NCBI RefSeq assembly: GCF_014201465.1
Contig: NZ_JACHEP010000009.1
Span: 39,062 to 103,061, forward strand
Length of the DNA: 64,000 nucleotides
From: Anoxybacteroides tepidamans
GTDB lineage: Bacteria > Bacillota > Bacilli > Bacillales > Anoxybacillaceae
Direction of reading: 5' to 3'
Shown: positions 56,875-64,000 of the stretch, one piece after another
Numbering within the stretch: the stretch's first letter is position 1
How the letters are laid out: the number at the start of each line of letters is the position of its first letter
The notes under the pieces: model-generated
Databases searched by the model: none
What the model was told of the DNA's origin: nothing
What the model saw: the letters and a program-made list of their open reading frames with translations, nothing else
Made by a program: the position numbers and the translations under genes

Positions 56875-57347
56875 TAGAGATGTTTCCTTTTGTGTTAGGC
56901 GGAATTTTAGGCGACGCGTTCGGCAAGCTATTCGACGTGATATGGTCGGGAATTAAATGGATCGGACGATTGTTGAAAAAGCTATTTCAAGGGCTTGTTG
57001 ACTTGTTCATCGGCTTTTTCGAGGTCATTTATGCGCTGATTGATGGCTTGTTGTATTTTCTCTACAAAATTGGCGTGCTGGCGGTGAAGCTGTTTTTGCT
57101 CTTTTTTGAGCTGGCAAAAATGATTGTTTCCTTATTTGTCGGTTTTGCAAAAACGCTTGCCAGCCTTGTATATGTCCCGCGCGGCGGAAGTGGAAACGGC
57201 TATTCAGAAATGCTTGGAAAAATTTTTACCGCAATGCAGCCGTTAAAATTAGAGCCGATTGCGTATATATTGCTATTTATCTTATGGATGTTTACCGCCG
57301 TTGCGGCGATTAAATTGCTATCGTCTATCCGGGTAGGAGGAGAGTAA
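56871..57347 (+). CDS. multi-helix membrane protein, pVI-like candidate
   Basis: A 158-residue very hydrophobic protein (GTG 56871 coupled to the previous stop, or ATG 56880) with several membrane segments (LVDLFIGFFEVIYALIDGLL; AVKLFLLFFELAKMIV) and a C-terminal helix. Possible assembly or tip protein. Target of a spacer at 57154-57190 (eight synonymous-type differences). Confidence 0.55.
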   Translation: MIEMFPFVLGGILGDAFGKLFDVIWSGIKWIGRLLKKLFQGLVDLFIGFFEVIYALIDGLLYFLYKIGVLAVKLFLLFFELAKMIVSLFVGFAKTLASLVYVPRGGSGNGYSEMLGKIFTAMQPLKLEPIAYILLFILWMFTAVAAIKLLSSIRVGGE

Positions 57348-57349
57348 CA

Positions 57350-57631
57350 ATGAATATTAAAGATTCGATTCATAGTTTCATTGATAAAATCTTTAATCCT
57401 CCTATCACGTTTTTAGATATGGCGATAGAAAAATTGCGCGCGGTAAGGCAAATAACGGCGCAAGGGCTGAATGTCGGAAAATATTTATCGATTTTCGGCG
57501 ATATGCCGACCGCATGGCAGTTGGTCATTTCATCAGCGCTTATGTCGGTCGTCATACTCGGCTCGTTGCTTATTTTCCGTTCTGTGATGAGGCTCTATTA
57601 TTCTTTGAAAGAAGGTGTGAAATGGTGGTAG
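57350..57631 (+). CDS. membrane protein
   Basis: Ninety-three residues; an amphipathic first half (IHSFIDKIFNPPITFLDMAI) and one membrane helix near residues 62-80. AGGAGGAG upstream. Belongs to the structural/assembly string. Confidence 0.55.
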   Translation: MNIKDSIHSFIDKIFNPPITFLDMAIEKLRAVRQITAQGLNVGKYLSIFGDMPTAWQLVISSALMSVVILGSLLIFRSVMRLYYSLKEGVKWW

Positions 57632-57762
57632 ATGCGTTTTTCTATATGTTTACGCTAGGCGCTGGAGCAGCTTCCGGAGTTGGCGTTGTCGCATTTTTCG
57701 GTTGGAAGGTTGTTCAGTTTTCAAATAGAAAGAAAAAACAACAAAGAAAGGCGGTCATATAA
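57622..57762 (+). CDS. one-helix membrane protein
   Basis: Forty-six residues: ATG 57622 after GAAGGTGTG, a hydrophobic stretch (FTLGAGAASGVGVVAFF) and a very basic C-terminus (SNRKKKQQRKAVI). Overlaps both neighbours. Confidence 0.55.
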   Translation: MVVDAFFYMFTLGAGAASGVGVVAFFGWKVVQFSNRKKKQQRKAVI

Positions 57763-58163
57763 TGGCATTTTTCAAACGAAAAGAAAAAGATGAGTTTTTT
57801 CCGGAAACAAACGACATTCTCATAGTGTTCGACGACGAACAAAAAACAAGCGACATTCAACGCATCGATGAAATTCGTGACAATGCGATATATGTCACCG
57901 GAAAGTATTGCGTGCCGATTCACGATTGCGAGGTAACGACAGGAATAGAAGGACGACATTTTTTCTATCGCGCGCCGTCGCGTTCTGTCCAGGAAACAAA
58001 ACGACTTGCGGAGCTTGAAAAAAGCATTGTATTGCGGCAAATAACATCGTATCGTACGCCAGAGCCGCAAAGTCAATTCGACTTAACGAAAATACTTCTA
58101 TTCGGGCTTGTGTTCTTTGCATTCATCATCCTTGGTATTTCAAGCTGCGCTGGAGGGAAGTAA
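57762..58163 (+). CDS. hypothetical protein with C-terminal anchor
   Basis: A 133-residue protein: soluble N-terminal 105 residues (FFPETNDILIVFDDEQ; AIYVTGKYCVPIHDCEV) and a C-terminal membrane helix (ILLFGLVFFAFIILGISS). Probably faces the cytoplasm. Could be an assembly factor. Confidence 0.5.
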   Translation: MAFFKRKEKDEFFPETNDILIVFDDEQKTSDIQRIDEIRDNAIYVTGKYCVPIHDCEVTTGIEGRHFFYRAPSRSVQETKRLAELEKSIVLRQITSYRTPEPQSQFDLTKILLFGLVFFAFIILGISSCAGGK

Positions 58164-58165
58164 TC

Positions 58166-58318
58166 ATGTCGAATCAAGTTGCATTTCTTATTTTTGAATT
58201 GAAAGGAATGATAGACACAATCGAAGAAATGGCGAGCATAGATGAGCAATGGAATTATCCTTGCATCGAGCGTCTTCAAAAGAAGGTCAATGAGCTTGTC
58301 GAACTTGTAAAGGGGTGA
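58166..58318 (+). CDS. hypothetical 50-residue protein
   Basis: ATG 58166 after TGGAGGGAAG. Helical and acidic (LIFELKGMIDTIEEMA). Too short for ORF listing; kept because of strong ribosome site and tight packing. Confidence 0.5.
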   Translation: MSNQVAFLIFELKGMIDTIEEMASIDEQWNYPCIERLQKKVNELVELVKG

Positions 58319-58324
58319 TCGCAT

Positions 58325-58678
58325 ATGCAAGGAACAAGCAATGCTGAAAAACTACAAAGCGTCATTTCCGATGACTTGTTTCCGCAAGTGCAACACATAT
58401 CGGACGTAAAACAAGTGCTCGAAGAGATGACAACAAAAGCGCAGGAACTGCAAGAGTGGCAAATTAAAGCGATTTTGTTGCTCGAAAGCCTATCGAAAAA
58501 TGAATATTTACATGGGAAAAGCGATCCGTATCGCGAAATTATCAATTTCATTATGCAAGGCAAGGTGCTTGTCGCTGATCCGCAATACTATATCGACACG
58601 ATCGAAGCGCTTATTCCGAAACCGCCGAAGCCGGTCATTGTCGCGCCGAATGGTGTTGAGAAGGGAGGGAAACGGTAG
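58325..58678 (+). CDS. hypothetical protein upstream of the Zot-like ATPase
   Basis: A 117-residue, mostly helical soluble protein (AEKLQSVISDDLFPQVQHIS). Coupled to the ATPase gene: its stop overlaps the GTG start at 58678. Could be an assembly cofactor (inference). Confidence 0.55.
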   Translation: MQGTSNAEKLQSVISDDLFPQVQHISDVKQVLEEMTTKAQELQEWQIKAILLLESLSKNEYLHGKSDPYREIINFIMQGKVLVADPQYYIDTIEALIPKPPKPVIVAPNGVEKGGKR

Positions 58679-59334
58679 TGGCACATCATTTCTTCATACA
58701 AGGTCCGTTAGGCGCTGGGAAAACGTTGATGATGTCGCTTTTGGCGCATCATTGGAGAGAAAAAGTGCGTGCGCGTGGCGGTGATATTCAGTTGTTCAGC
58801 AATTATGGTTTGAAAGATTCTATCCCCTTAGAGCATTACACAGACTGGTATAAGGTAGCAGAAGCGCAAGGCAGCATTTGTTGCTGGGACGAAGCGCAAA
58901 TGGCGTTTTCAAACCGCAAATGGTCGAAATATGGCGCGACGATCGCAACAGAAGTCATGATGTTTACACGCAAAATGAAAAGCGTGCAAATATACTGTTC
59001 GCCGTCAATTAACAACGTGGACAGCCGCATTCGGCAAATTGTCGAAGTGCTTATCAACGTTCGAAAAATCGGCGAACGCGGTTTTGCGATTCACTTCACC
59101 GACTATCAGACGGGCGAATTTATGCACAAACAGTTCCTTCCGATGTGGAAGGCAAAGAAAATATTCAAACTCGGTTTGTACGATACGGACACAATGGTGC
59201 TAGGCTTCCCTCTTCCATCGACAGAACGAGAGGGAAACGAATTTTTCCGTACGCTTGAGGAAATACACGATCAAGCTCGTGGAACAGTTAGGAGGGCTGC
59301 CCATGAACTACTCACTGGTGCCGCAGCACTATAA
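58678..59334 (+). CDS. Zot-like (pI-type) morphogenesis ATPase
   Basis: A 218-residue P-loop ATPase with Walker A GPLGAGKTLMMSLLAHHW (residues 9-26), Walker B-like SICCWDEAQMAFSNRKW, and the motif MFTRKMKSVQIYCSPSINNV. This fits the zonular occludens toxin (PF05707) family of filamentous-phage assembly proteins. Unlike M13 pI, no C-terminal membrane helix is seen, so a related packaging ATPase is possible. GTG start. Two spacers match it with synonymous changes. Confidence 0.7.
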   Translation: MAHHFFIQGPLGAGKTLMMSLLAHHWREKVRARGGDIQLFSNYGLKDSIPLEHYTDWYKVAEAQGSICCWDEAQMAFSNRKWSKYGATIATEVMMFTRKMKSVQIYCSPSINNVDSRIRQIVEVLINVRKIGERGFAIHFTDYQTGEFMHKQFLPMWKAKKIFKLGLYDTDTMVLGFPLPSTEREGNEFFRTLEEIHDQARGTVRRAAHELLTGAAAL

Positions 59335-59644
59335 AGATAAAGATCCACGTACGTTGTTGTATCATTTTCCGTCCATTCCAGTCGTGAAATTCGCGAAAAT
59401 CACGCAGAAATTCTATTTTTTCAAACAACTTGAAATAGCGCAGGACATTGTCAACCGAATGGGGTATATTTTGCTTCCGTCTGTATGTATGCACTGGGAA
59501 CGAGTGAAACAGTTTGCTGACCGACGAATTAGAATAGGAAGAAACTCATTTTTCATGATGAAGCCGGACGAACTGACGGAAACGGAAAATCGGAAGCTAC
59601 AAGAATACTTAGATGAAATACGAAAAAACGACAGGGGGAAATGA
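59303..59644 (+). CDS. hypothetical basic protein
   Basis: A 113-residue protein starting inside the Zot-like gene at ATG 59303 after GGAGGG. Basic and aromatic-rich (VVKFAKITQKFYFFKQLE; RRIRIGRNSFFMMKP). Carries a spacer match at 59324-59363 (three differences). No family recognised. Confidence 0.55.
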   Translation: MNYSLVPQHYKDKDPRTLLYHFPSIPVVKFAKITQKFYFFKQLEIAQDIVNRMGYILLPSVCMHWERVKQFADRRIRIGRNSFFMMKPDELTETENRKLQEYLDEIRKNDRGK

Positions 59645-59645
59645 A

Positions 59646-60002
59646 ATGTTTCTCACAAATGAAGAATTTGCTATGTTGCTTTTGCATATGAATATCATGC
59701 GAAAAGAGATTAAAAAAGCGCTCAAGCGAAATTACGGGCTTTTTGAAGGGAAAAAGAAAGTTGCTTGCTATGATTCGATTACGGCTACGCTTAGCGAGCA
59801 ATTAGAGCAAAAAGGGGAATGTGACTCGTACAACATCGAATTAAACGATGAACAAGCTACTATGCTGCACTCTTTTCTTTCCTTCTATACAGCAGAACTG
59901 AAACGACAAGCCGAACAAGAAAACATTGACTACAAAGAAAACGAAACGTTGCAGCTGCTTGAATCGGTGCTAAGAAAAGTCGAGGAATGGTGTGCAGCAT
60001 GA
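59646..60002 (+). CDS. hypothetical helical protein
   Basis: A 118-residue protein (LTNEEFAMLLLHMNIMRKEI; YTAELKRQAEQENIDY). ATG 59646 after AGGGGGAAA. Its stop overlaps the next gene's start. Confidence 0.55.
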   Translation: MFLTNEEFAMLLLHMNIMRKEIKKALKRNYGLFEGKKKVACYDSITATLSEQLEQKGECDSYNIELNDEQATMLHSFLSFYTAELKRQAEQENIDYKENETLQLLESVLRKVEEWCAA

Positions 60003-60250
60003 AGAAAAAAGACTTGTTGTTGAGCTTGTTTTATACGATCCTTTCAATCCCAGCTGTTTTTATCATTGTCATAGCAGTCAATCCAACTGGAATGATTGCA
60101 GTTTTCACGAATCGAGAGCTGACGGCTGTATGCGGAATGTTTGTAGCAATCGGCTTTTTCATCGGTAAATTTGCCCGTGAAGTGACGTACTATCTCGAAG
60201 AAGCGCTGAAGGAGGCGCGCGAACTTGGACAAGTACAACGTTCATCCTGA
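59999..60250 (+). CDS. two-helix membrane protein
   Basis: Eighty-three residues with two membrane helices (LLSLFYTILSIPAVFIIVIA; VCGMFVAIGFFIGKF) and a charged tail. Overlaps both neighbours. Confidence 0.55.
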   Translation: MKKKDLLLSLFYTILSIPAVFIIVIAVNPTGMIAVFTNRELTAVCGMFVAIGFFIGKFAREVTYYLEEALKEARELGQVQRSS

Positions 60251-60407
60251 CGAACTATACGCGCTTGTGAAGGAATACAATCGGAAGTGTTTTTTGCTTA
60301 GACAAGGATACAAAAAAAATAGCACGATTCTAATTGAACACTATAAACGAGAAGTCAGGCGAATCAAGAATCTTTGCTATAAGAAATACGGAATCGTTTT
60401 AGATTAA
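60225..60407 (+). CDS. hypothetical basic protein
   Basis: Sixty residues from TTG 60225 after GGAGGCGCG, ending before a terminator. Tyr/Lys-rich (ELYALVKEYNRKCFLLRQGY). Last gene of the structural block. Confidence 0.5.
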   Translation: MDKYNVHPDELYALVKEYNRKCFLLRQGYKKNSTILIEHYKREVRRIKNLCYKKYGIVLD

Positions 60408-60414
60408 ACAGATA

Positions 60415-60449
60415 GACAGATAGCATGTTTGCACATGTTATCTGTTTTT
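60415..60449 (+). terminator. terminator after the structural block
   Basis: GATAGCATG pairs with CATGTTATC around a short loop, extended by ACA/TGT, followed by eight T. It separates the structural block from the recombinase region. Confidence 0.85.
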
Positions 60450-60501
60450 TTTCATTCGTACAACCAGCGCGTGCATATCTTCAACCAAGGAGGTATGCGC
60501 G

Positions 60502-60726
60502 ATGAATGTACGAATGATAAAAGGAAAGCATACTGACAAGAATATTCAAGATTGCTATCATTATTTAGTGAAGATATATAGAAGGGAGATAGCAAAGAGA
60601 AATGAAAGCTATCTACGCAAGAGTATCGACGGAAGAATCGGCACAGAAAGGATATTCAATCGCTCATCAGATCGAAGAAGCGAAGAAAAAGGCGAAAACG
60701 GACGATGTAATGATATACACCGATGA
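60502..60726 (+). CDS. possible small gene overlapping the recombinase start
   Basis: A 74-residue frame starting MNVRMIKGKHTDKNIQDCYH with a very good AAGGAGG ribosome site. The first 33 codons lie outside the recombinase; the rest overlap it in another frame and look like shadow sequence. Could be a leader peptide gene controlling the recombinase. Confidence 0.35.
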   Translation: MNVRMIKGKHTDKNIQDCYHYLVKIYRREIAKRNESYLRKSIDGRIGTERIFNRSSDRRSEEKGENGRCNDIHR

Positions 60727-62098
60727 AGGCTTTTCCGGCGAATTTCTTGAGCGTCCAGGGCTGGAACGCTTGCGAAACGATATACGAAACGGAATGATCG
60801 ATACCGTCATTGTGTACGATCCCGACCGGCTGGCGCGTAATCTCATGCACCAGCTGCTGCTAGATGATGAGTTTAGAAAGCATAATGTCGAATTGCTTTT
60901 TGTGAACGGCGAGTATGCAAATACGCCGGAAGGGAAGCTGTTTTTTTCGATGCGCGGAGCTATTTCAGAGTTTGAAAAAGCAAAAATCCGTGAAAGAACG
61001 ATGGCAGGGCGGAAACGAAAAGCGAAACAAGGAAAAGTCGTGAAGAACGATCGAATATATGGTTACGACTATGACAAACAAACCGGACAGCTCAAAATAA
61101 ATGAAAGTGAAGCCGAAATTGTTCGCTTCATATTTGACAGTTTCGTTCAAGAGCGTTTCAAAGGCGTAAACGGCATTGCATTGCATTTGACTGAGAGAAA
61201 AATACCGACAAAAACGGGAAAAACGGTGTGGCATCGGCAAGTGGTACGGCAAATATTGATGAATGAAACGTACATGGGAAAAAAGCCGCAAAACAAGTGG
61301 AATACAGAAGGCATGCTGGCGAATAAGTATCGCAATGAAAAAGTGCCGATGCGCTTGCGGAGCAAAGATGAATGGATCTATGTGGATGTTCCGGCAATTG
61401 TTTCAGAAGAGCAATTTCAGCAAGCGCAAATGCTGCTAGAACAAGCGAGAAGGCGCTATGCAAAAACAGCAAAGCGTGACTATTTGCTGTCCGGTCTTTT
61501 GCGCTGTGCACAATGCGGGAACACAATGACCGGGCGATATATGAAAAACTGGGGGAAATATCATCGCGAATACACGGACAGAAAACACACAGCTGGGGCA
61601 AAACACCGAGGCTGTGGAATGGTCGTTCGCGCGGACGAAATTGAACACGAGGTGTGGACATATCTACTTGATCTATTCAACCATACAGAACGAATACAAG
61701 AGTTCCAACCAGTCGCTGACGTTGAAAATAGCTATGAAAAGAAAGAACTAGAAAGGCTAGAAAAAGAGATTGACCGAGCAAGAAAGGGGCGTAAACGCCT
61801 GCTTTCGCTTGTCACAATGTCCGATGACGACGAACTCGACCTGGAAGAAGTGAAAGAGGAAATACGCAACTTGCAGCAACGCGAAAAAGAGCTGACTGAA
61901 CAATACAACCAGCTGGAACAACAACTCAAAGAAATGAAAGAAAGCAAGCCGAACGAACACATTTTGCAAGAAGCAATTGACTTCTTTCTGAATCACAAAG
62001 AAGAATTTGACTTTGAAATTAAACAGACGCTGATCCGCAAAGTTGTTAAAGAGATTCGTGTTATCGATAAAGAAAATATCGAGATTCACTTATTTTGA
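60602..62098 (+). CDS. SpoIVCA-like large serine recombinase
   Basis: A 498-residue recombinase. Catalytic N-terminus IYARVSTEESAQKGYSIAHQ (Ser at about residue 8), VIVYDPDRLARN, FSMRGAISEFEKAKIRERT; recombinase domain with GVNGIALHLTERKIPTK and WHRQVVRQILMNETYMG; zinc ribbon LRCAQCGNTMTGRYM; and C-terminal coiled coil with SDDDELDLEEVKEEIRNL. The likeness to B. subtilis SpoIVCA, which excises the skin element from sigK, is extensive and matches the split sigK here. Two spacers match its gene. Confidence 0.93.
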   Translation: MKAIYARVSTEESAQKGYSIAHQIEEAKKKAKTDDVMIYTDEGFSGEFLERPGLERLRNDIRNGMIDTVIVYDPDRLARNLMHQLLLDDEFRKHNVELLFVNGEYANTPEGKLFFSMRGAISEFEKAKIRERTMAGRKRKAKQGKVVKNDRIYGYDYDKQTGQLKINESEAEIVRFIFDSFVQERFKGVNGIALHLTERKIPTKTGKTVWHRQVVRQILMNETYMGKKPQNKWNTEGMLANKYRNEKVPMRLRSKDEWIYVDVPAIVSEEQFQQAQMLLEQARRRYAKTAKRDYLLSGLLRCAQCGNTMTGRYMKNWGKYHREYTDRKHTAGAKHRGCGMVVRADEIEHEVWTYLLDLFNHTERIQEFQPVADVENSYEKKELERLEKEIDRARKGRKRLLSLVTMSDDDELDLEEVKEEIRNLQQREKELTEQYNQLEQQLKEMKESKPNEHILQEAIDFFLNHKEEFDFEIKQTLIRKVVKEIRVIDKENIEIHLF

Positions 62099-62169
62099 AG
62101 ACGTCAAAATTTGGCCCAAGTCCCATCATTGCAGAAAGTGTATGGCGATGAGAAAAAGGATACGGTATG

Positions 62170-62206
62170 ATGAAGGATGGGAGTTGTTTTCTCCCGTCCT
62201 TTTTTC
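62170..62206 (+). terminator. terminator downstream of the recombinase
   Basis: AGGATGGGAG pairs with CTCCCGTCCT (one G-T pair) around a short loop and is followed by six T. The 62099-62169 stretch before it shows no sigK similarity. Confidence 0.75.
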
Positions 62207-62238
62207 ATTTTTCAGGTTTACAGGGGGAGGAAAGTAAA

Positions 62239-63606
62239 ATGGTCGATATTCGTCCGTTTTTAAAAAAGAAACTGCACGTTACCGTGTGGTTCAGGGGAAA
62301 ATGTAAATATTGCGGTTTTATCAATGAGAAAAAGGTCTATGACTATGGTGTATTGACTTTCGAAGAGTTCGATAAACAATTGGATAACACCGGACATAAG
62401 GTGGAACCGATCGTATGCAGGAAATGTGGAACGGAATCCATGCCGGAGTGTGTGGTATATCGTGATGAAATGAAGAATCTCGTCGTTAGCGAAGCTGTAA
62501 TCAATTATGGCCAAGATGTTGGTGGGGAAGAAATGCAAGAAGCCCACCAGAAGCGATACGAAATTTTTAATGAACAGAAGGAAGCATTTTGGGAAAAATA
62601 CACGGACTATGCGATTGCGAATTGGCGGGATATGGTCAATGAGCTTGTTGATTTTGAATTCCAGGAAGCATATCAGAAGTTAGGAATCGAAACCAGCGCC
62701 CGTACGATTGCCCAATATCGGAAAGATGCGCTGAATCGGTTCAAGACAGTAGAAGAGAAGCAGCGTTTTTGGAGAGCAGCGAATGAATATTTCATCTATC
62801 ACCATCTGCTAGATATCGGACCGCTTGGTTGGGCACTCGAAAAAGATGTGAAATATTATGGACAAAAACGAATGCGGTTTGTCGTTCTACACTTTCCACT
62901 CGGTGAAGCACTTGAGGAGTTGCGAACCGAATGGATTGGACAACTCATCAAGAAAGAAAAAGGAGACAACGACTTTCTTTTCCGGCGCATCGCTATGTTG
63001 ACGGATGAATTGAATCGAACACGTCAGAAAATCACGAAATATGTTCATCAAATCGAGGAATTGAGGGCAGAGCAATCCAAGCTTCAGGAAAAGTTATCAG
63101 AAGCATATGAGCAGCTACGAAAAGAAAAAGAAAACAAAAATATTGTCACGCGCGACCCGGCAGACATTGAAAAAATACGTGAGTTGAAATCGTTTGTTTC
63201 CGAATTGATCGACGAGCTGAAAGAAAAAGACAAACTGATTCGAGAATTGCAGCCGACGCAAGAGGAAGTTAGTGTGTCGGAGTTGGAAGAAGCGCAAGTC
63301 GATGCAGAACAAAAGATACTAGATACCCTTGTCGGGAAAACAGTGGCTATCATCGGCGGCCGTCGCCAAGAGCAATCGAAAAAAGAGTATCCTTGCATGG
63401 TTCTTGTGCATTCAGGAGAAGTGTTAGACCCGGACTTTTATCATATATTGAAACAAGCCGACATTATTATCATATTGACGCAATTCATTTCCCATTTAGC
63501 CATGTGGGAAGCAAAAGCATATGCGTTACAGAATGATGTTCCGATCTATTTTATGAAGGGATTGAATATCCCGCGTTTGCTGGAGGACGTAGCGAGGAAA
63601 TTATGA
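62239..63606 (+). CDS. DUF2325-like protein with coiled coil
   Basis: A 455-residue protein. N-terminal zinc-ribbon-like part (FRGKCKYCGFINEKKVYDYG; IVCRKCGTESMPEC), a helical middle with a long coiled coil (LTDELNRTRQKITKYVHQIE), and a C-terminal domain with TVAIIGGRRQEQSKKEYP and DIIIILTQFISHLAMWEA that fits DUF2325. ATG 62239 is chosen after GGGGGAGG; the longer ORF would run through the terminator. Found on Bacilli mobile elements; role unknown. Confidence 0.75.
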   Translation: MVDIRPFLKKKLHVTVWFRGKCKYCGFINEKKVYDYGVLTFEEFDKQLDNTGHKVEPIVCRKCGTESMPECVVYRDEMKNLVVSEAVINYGQDVGGEEMQEAHQKRYEIFNEQKEAFWEKYTDYAIANWRDMVNELVDFEFQEAYQKLGIETSARTIAQYRKDALNRFKTVEEKQRFWRAANEYFIYHHLLDIGPLGWALEKDVKYYGQKRMRFVVLHFPLGEALEELRTEWIGQLIKKEKGDNDFLFRRIAMLTDELNRTRQKITKYVHQIEELRAEQSKLQEKLSEAYEQLRKEKENKNIVTRDPADIEKIRELKSFVSELIDELKEKDKLIRELQPTQEEVSVSELEEAQVDAEQKILDTLVGKTVAIIGGRRQEQSKKEYPCMVLVHSGEVLDPDFYHILKQADIIIILTQFISHLAMWEAKAYALQNDVPIYFMKGLNIPRLLEDVARKL

Positions 63607-63609
63607 AAA

Positions 63610-63634
63610 AGACACCTACACAGGTGCCTTTTTA
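63610..63634 (+). terminator. small terminator after the DUF2325-like gene
   Basis: CACCT and AGGTG form a short stem (ACAC loop) extended by AGA/CCT-type pairs, followed by TTTTTATTTTTTTT. Confidence 0.6.
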
Positions 63635-63672
63635 TTTTTTTTAAAAAATCAAAAAAATTTTTATTAAATGTC

Positions 63673-63700
63673 TTGAATTTTAGACAGAATGAGTTATAAT
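63673..63700 (+). promoter_or_regulatory. promoter for the last gene
   Basis: TTGAAT (63673-63678) and TATAAT (63695-63700) are separated by 16 bases, a near-consensus sigma-A promoter, about 40 bases before the next start. Confidence 0.7.
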
Positions 63701-63740
63701 ATAATCAGAAAGGTTGAATACAAGACAGGAGGAGAAGGAA

Positions 63741-64000
63741 ATGAACAAAAAAGAGATCATGAAAAAAGCGGTTGCTTTAGCAAAAACAATGGTTGGTGAT
63801 TGGGTGGCTCGCATGGCATTAGCATTAAAAACTGTATGGGCTGAGGTGAAGAAAATGGGAGAAAAAGTGTTGCCAGCTTTAAAAGGGACAGAGAAGCAAG
63901 TTGCATGGGCTAATGATATTCGCAATAAGTTAATTCCGATCGTAGAGAAGAACGTTGATATGTTCATCGCCAAATTAGAAAATGCGGAATTTTTCGAGAA
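63741..64000 (+). CDS. hypothetical protein, truncated by the window edge
   Basis: Starts at ATG 63741 after AGGAGGAGAAGG and runs off the window. The visible 86 codons read KKEIMKKAVALAKTMVGDWV, an Ala/Lys-rich helix, then KGTEKQVAWANDIRNKLIPI. This KGTEKQVAWA motif is seen in hypothetical proteins of Firmicutes plasmids and phages; function unknown. Confidence 0.65.
   Translation, partial: MNKKEIMKKAVALAKTMVGDWVARMALALKTVWAEVKKMGEKVLPALKGTEKQVAWANDIRNKLIPIVEKNVDMFIAKLENAEFFE

Overview
The window looks like a chromosome segment from a thermophilic, spore-forming Bacillaceae (Anoxybacillus/Geobacillus/Parageobacillus type). The first 18 kb follow the Bacillus subtilis order recD2-yrzR-yrzQ-yrrI-[T-box]-alaS-yrzL-yrrK-yrzB-mltG-yrrM-yrrN-yrrO-udk-greA-pbpI-yrrS-yrzA-yrrT-mtnN-mccA-mccB-yrhC almost gene for gene. 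The genus is an inference; no rRNA is present to confirm it.

Layout. 1-18.3 kb: conserved housekeeping block (DNA repair, tRNA charging, tRNA wobble-uridine modification, cell-wall enzymes, transcript cleavage, methionine-to-cysteine recycling). Two recycling genes, yrrT and mccA, are broken. 18.4-29.5 kb: accessory island with an Rpn-type nuclease remnant, a DUF4405 membrane protein whose end is made by an IS200/IS605 insertion, a 6-phospho-beta-glucosidase, an AbiE-like toxin-antitoxin pair, a type I restriction remnant, a HigB/HigA-ImmA pair and a broken Mrr-like endonuclease. 29.5-43.3 kb: a complete type I-B CRISPR-Cas locus (cas6-cas8b-cas7-cas5-cas3-cas4-cas1-cas2) and an array of about 84 spacers. 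43.3-44.1 kb: short region with hairpins and a tiny hydrophobic ORF. 44.07-44.43 kb: the C-terminal half of sigK only.

44.4-64 kb (open at the right): a mobile element interrupting sigK, the arrangement known from the B. subtilis skin element. It has a SpoIVCA-like large serine recombinase, an ImmR/ImmA-like control module with repeated operators, a P4-type primase-helicase followed by a mirrored GTTAC/GTAAC repeat field, about a dozen tiny genes, and then a block resembling a filamentous (inovirus-like) phage: several one-helix membrane proteins, a 63-residue coat candidate followed by a terminator, a secreted protein, a fibronectin-type minor coat candidate and a Zot-like ATPase. No terminase, portal, large capsid or tail gene is seen. 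The 5' half of sigK is not in the window, so the right boundary lies beyond base 64000.

How they interact. At least nine array spacers match this same element. Two are exact (spacer 41701-41736 to 49873-49908, and spacer 40189-40225 to 56150-56186). Seven are near matches, and in the ones I translated (35, 23, 24 in array order) the differences are synonymous. Seven of the nine protospacers have a 5' CCN flank. The chromosome therefore carries an apparently intact CRISPR-Cas system next to a resident element that it targets, which raises the question of how self-cutting is avoided.
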